A program made the position numbers and the translations under genes. From a candidate division KSB1 bacterium (lineage in GTDB: Bacteria; Zhuqueibacterota; Zhuqueibacteria; Thermofontimicrobiales; Thermofontimicrobiaceae): DNA of 64,000 nt. Below are positions 62,675 to 64,000 of this stretch, in pieces. Below the pieces are notes generated by a model that saw only the letters and a program-made list of their open reading frames with translations, had not been told where the DNA came from and made no database searches. The stretch's first letter is position 1. Each line of letters begins with the position of its first letter. Location: contig JAPDPQ010000003.1 of the NCBI GenBank assembly GCA_034506395.1, forward strand, positions 1 through 64,000, written 5' to 3'.

Positions 62675-64000
62675 TTATTCTTCTCTTCGACTCATAAAAA
62701 TTTTCACATCGCCCTCTTCCAAATTTAGATGATGCTCTTGTCCGATCTTTCCAGTCTCGATATCCTCCATGGATTTTGGCAATCTAAACATCCGTTCGCC
62801 CTCTTCAGTAGCGACGATCATGGCAGCATCCTCAGTAGCACGCACAATATCATCCTTTGAGCTCCATAATCTCACTTTCGATTGTTGAGCCAGCCATCGC
62901 AAAATTTTTACTGGAAGCGGGGCTGTTCCAACATAAACGGAATTCCAACCATCCATTTTTTTCCAAGCAAGTGCGATTTCGTTACTATCAATCCAGATTC
63001 CAAGTGGCGTGCCATTATCATCAACAACAGCGAATCGCGGGAAACGTTCTTTCTTGGTCCCGAATGACAATTCGATATCTTCTGATTTAAAGCGAATCAT
63101 CATCGGCCCAGGTGCTTCGATGCTTTTGAATTTGAACCCTGTCAGCCTTTCCATTTGATTCAAATCGAGCTTTTCTGGATTGACGAAACCAGGAGCATAA
63201 AACCAAATGATAGTAGCCCCGCTGCCTCTAAAAAGCGCCCTCAAATGATCCACTTCTTTTTCATTTAGAAAAAAGAGGTTAACCATGAAAAACAATCGAT
63301 ATTTTGTAGCATCTTCTGGTTTCAAATCAAATCGATAGAGAAAATCAACAGGCGCACCGATGCGATGCAGTGATCGAGCTTGAGAGTCAAAAAACCAGTA
63401 AGAGAAATAATCCATGCAGTCGCCGCCTTTTGGATATGGCTCCTCAGCCTTCCAATGCCTGGTAATGAATAGGCTTTTGGCATCATAAACCGCCGCAATC
63501 TCCGATACTGAGTTCGTATTGAGCGCTTTTCTTCGATCTCCCCATTGTGAAAACTGGTAGACCAATTGAAGGATTTCAGGATCATCGTACCAACTGCGCT
63601 GAATAGCCAATAACGTGCCGAAGTCAAATAACCAGCCTCCATGGCCACTCACTAGCATCTGCCCCAGGTCCCGTTTTAAAATTTTTTTCGAGCCATAGAG
63701 CGAATCGCTGCCCTTTCCTCCGACCACCGAAAGGATCGTTTCATAGTTTTCGAGTTTCTTCTTCGGATGAGTAACAAATTGGATGTAAGTGGCTGGATCG
63801 ATCTCCGCGAAATACAGTTTGCCATGACGGCGCAGAGATTCTAACAATACCCGATAGCCTCCGTCGCCAGCGATTCCCCTTGCCCGGCCGAGCCAATTTC
63901 CTGCGTCATCGAATACATCATGAGGGGCAACTTTGGGATCATTGCTGTTGGTGGATTGATAGGTATAAGGGCTGGCAAGAAAATCGATATGCGAGCAATT
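62675..64000 (-). CDS. GH42-like beta-galactosidase-type protein (5' end beyond window)
   Basis: The frame is open from the stop at 62675 to the right edge; no ATG is seen, so the start lies outside. About 442 residues are visible. 'ESLRRHGKLYFAEIDPATY' resembles the end of a catalytic GH42-like TIM barrel with an acidic residue at FAEID. Next come 'VDFLYRFDLKPEDATKYRLF' and 'HLRALFRGSGATIIWFYAPG', characteristic of beta-galactosidase trimerisation (class-I glutamine-amidotransferase-like) domains, then a small beta domain ending in 'VKIFMSRREE'. It probably cleaves a polysaccharide or oligosaccharide together with the lyase downstream. The sugar cannot be told. Confidence 0.75.
   Translation of the reverse strand, partial: NCSHIDFLASPYTYQSTNSNDPKVAPHDVFDDAGNWLGRARGIAGDGGYRVLLESLRRHGKLYFAEIDPATYIQFVTHPKKKLENYETILSVVGGKGSDSLYGSKKILKRDLGQMLVSGHGGWLFDFGTLLAIQRSWYDDPEILQLVYQFSQWGDRRKALNTNSVSEIAAVYDAKSLFITRHWKAEEPYPKGGDCMDYFSYWFFDSQARSLHRIGAPVDFLYRFDLKPEDATKYRLFFMVNLFFLNEKEVDHLRALFRGSGATIIWFYAPGFVNPEKLDLNQMERLTGFKFKSIEAPGPMMIRFKSEDIELSFGTKKERFPRFAVVDDNGTPLGIWIDSNEIALAWKKMDGWNSVYVGTAPLPVKILRWLAQQSKVRLWSSKDDIVRATEDAAMIVATEEGERMFRLPKSMEDIETGKIGQEHHLNLEEGDVKIFMSRREE

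Noticed and set aside
1..64000. tRNA, rRNA, transposase or phage genes
   Set aside because: I looked on both strands and saw no cloverleaf-like region, rRNA-like sequence, DDE-type or integrase motif that I could support.

Overview
The window reads as chromosomal DNA of an uncultured Gram-negative bacterium of the FCB superphylum, most like candidate phylum KSB1 or Calditrichota (inference). The signs are PorV/PorQ-type barrels, secreted proteins ending in FlgD/type IX-like C-terminal domains (one with the NYPNPF motif), BamA-like barrels, many lipoproteins and Tat-exported proteins, moderate G+C and TAA/TGA/TAG used as stops. No rRNA, tRNA, phage, transposase or CRISPR array was found. Several putative promoters fit TTGACA-17-TATAAT very well, so sigma70-type promoters seem to operate here.

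Layout. 1-8.1 kb (minus): envelope operon of an Ig-like protein (cut by the left edge), a PorV barrel fused to two OmpA domains, and a giant CARDB/VWA/FlgD protein, behind a strong promoter and long leader. 8.1-15.6 kb (minus): a transport block with an SSS symporter, a MalEFG-type importer, a 52-residue DUF5989 protein and an RbsC/RbsB-type pair; no ABC ATPase is present. 15.8-18 kb: an RRM RNA-binding protein with a perfect promoter, then a FlgD-tailed cargo next to a PorV-like barrel (plus). 18.2-26.1 kb (minus): glucodextranase/debranching lipoprotein, C1 peptidase, HgdB-like Fe-S protein, and an M61-type protein whose zinc site is gone. 26.2-32.9 kb (minus): PLD-like secreted protein, tdh, acpS, acetyl-CoA-synthetase-like ligase, a stand-alone acyl carrier protein and kbl; threonine-cleavage genes are interleaved with acyl-carrier genes. 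33-39.7 kb (plus): Fn3 lipoprotein, then an operon of a gluzincin-TolB-BamA fusion, a BamB-like propeller lipoprotein and a PEGA protein. 40-42.7 kb: deoxyhypusine-synthase-like gene with a long leader, and a wHTH/degenerate exonuclease/GIY-YIG protein.

42.9-59.3 kb (minus) is the most striking region: about 16 kb of redox genes behind one strong promoter. In transcription order it holds a Tat-exported NHL propeller, a small CxxC membrane protein, a duplicated SCGPSP-motif transporter, a two-helix micro-protein resembling that transporter's C-terminus, a dicluster Fe-S protein, an FMN-binding Fe-S membrane protein, a four-cluster ferredoxin, an NrfD-type quinone subunit, a molybdopterin oxidoreductase, a heptahaem cytochrome c, a tail-anchored Fe-S protein, and fumarate-reductase-like Fe-S and FAD subunits. 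Together this looks like a Qrc/CISM-type quinone complex wired to a cytoplasmic fumarate-reductase-like pair. Toxin-antitoxin genes (VapBC-like and a MNT/HEPN pair whose HEPN gene has an in-frame stop) and a DUF5674 pair interrupt it, and most of its intergenic gaps hold a different palindromic repeat.

59.8-64 kb (minus): a heparinase II/III-like polysaccharide lyase and a GH42-like protein cut by the right edge, so the cell probably degrades polysaccharides.
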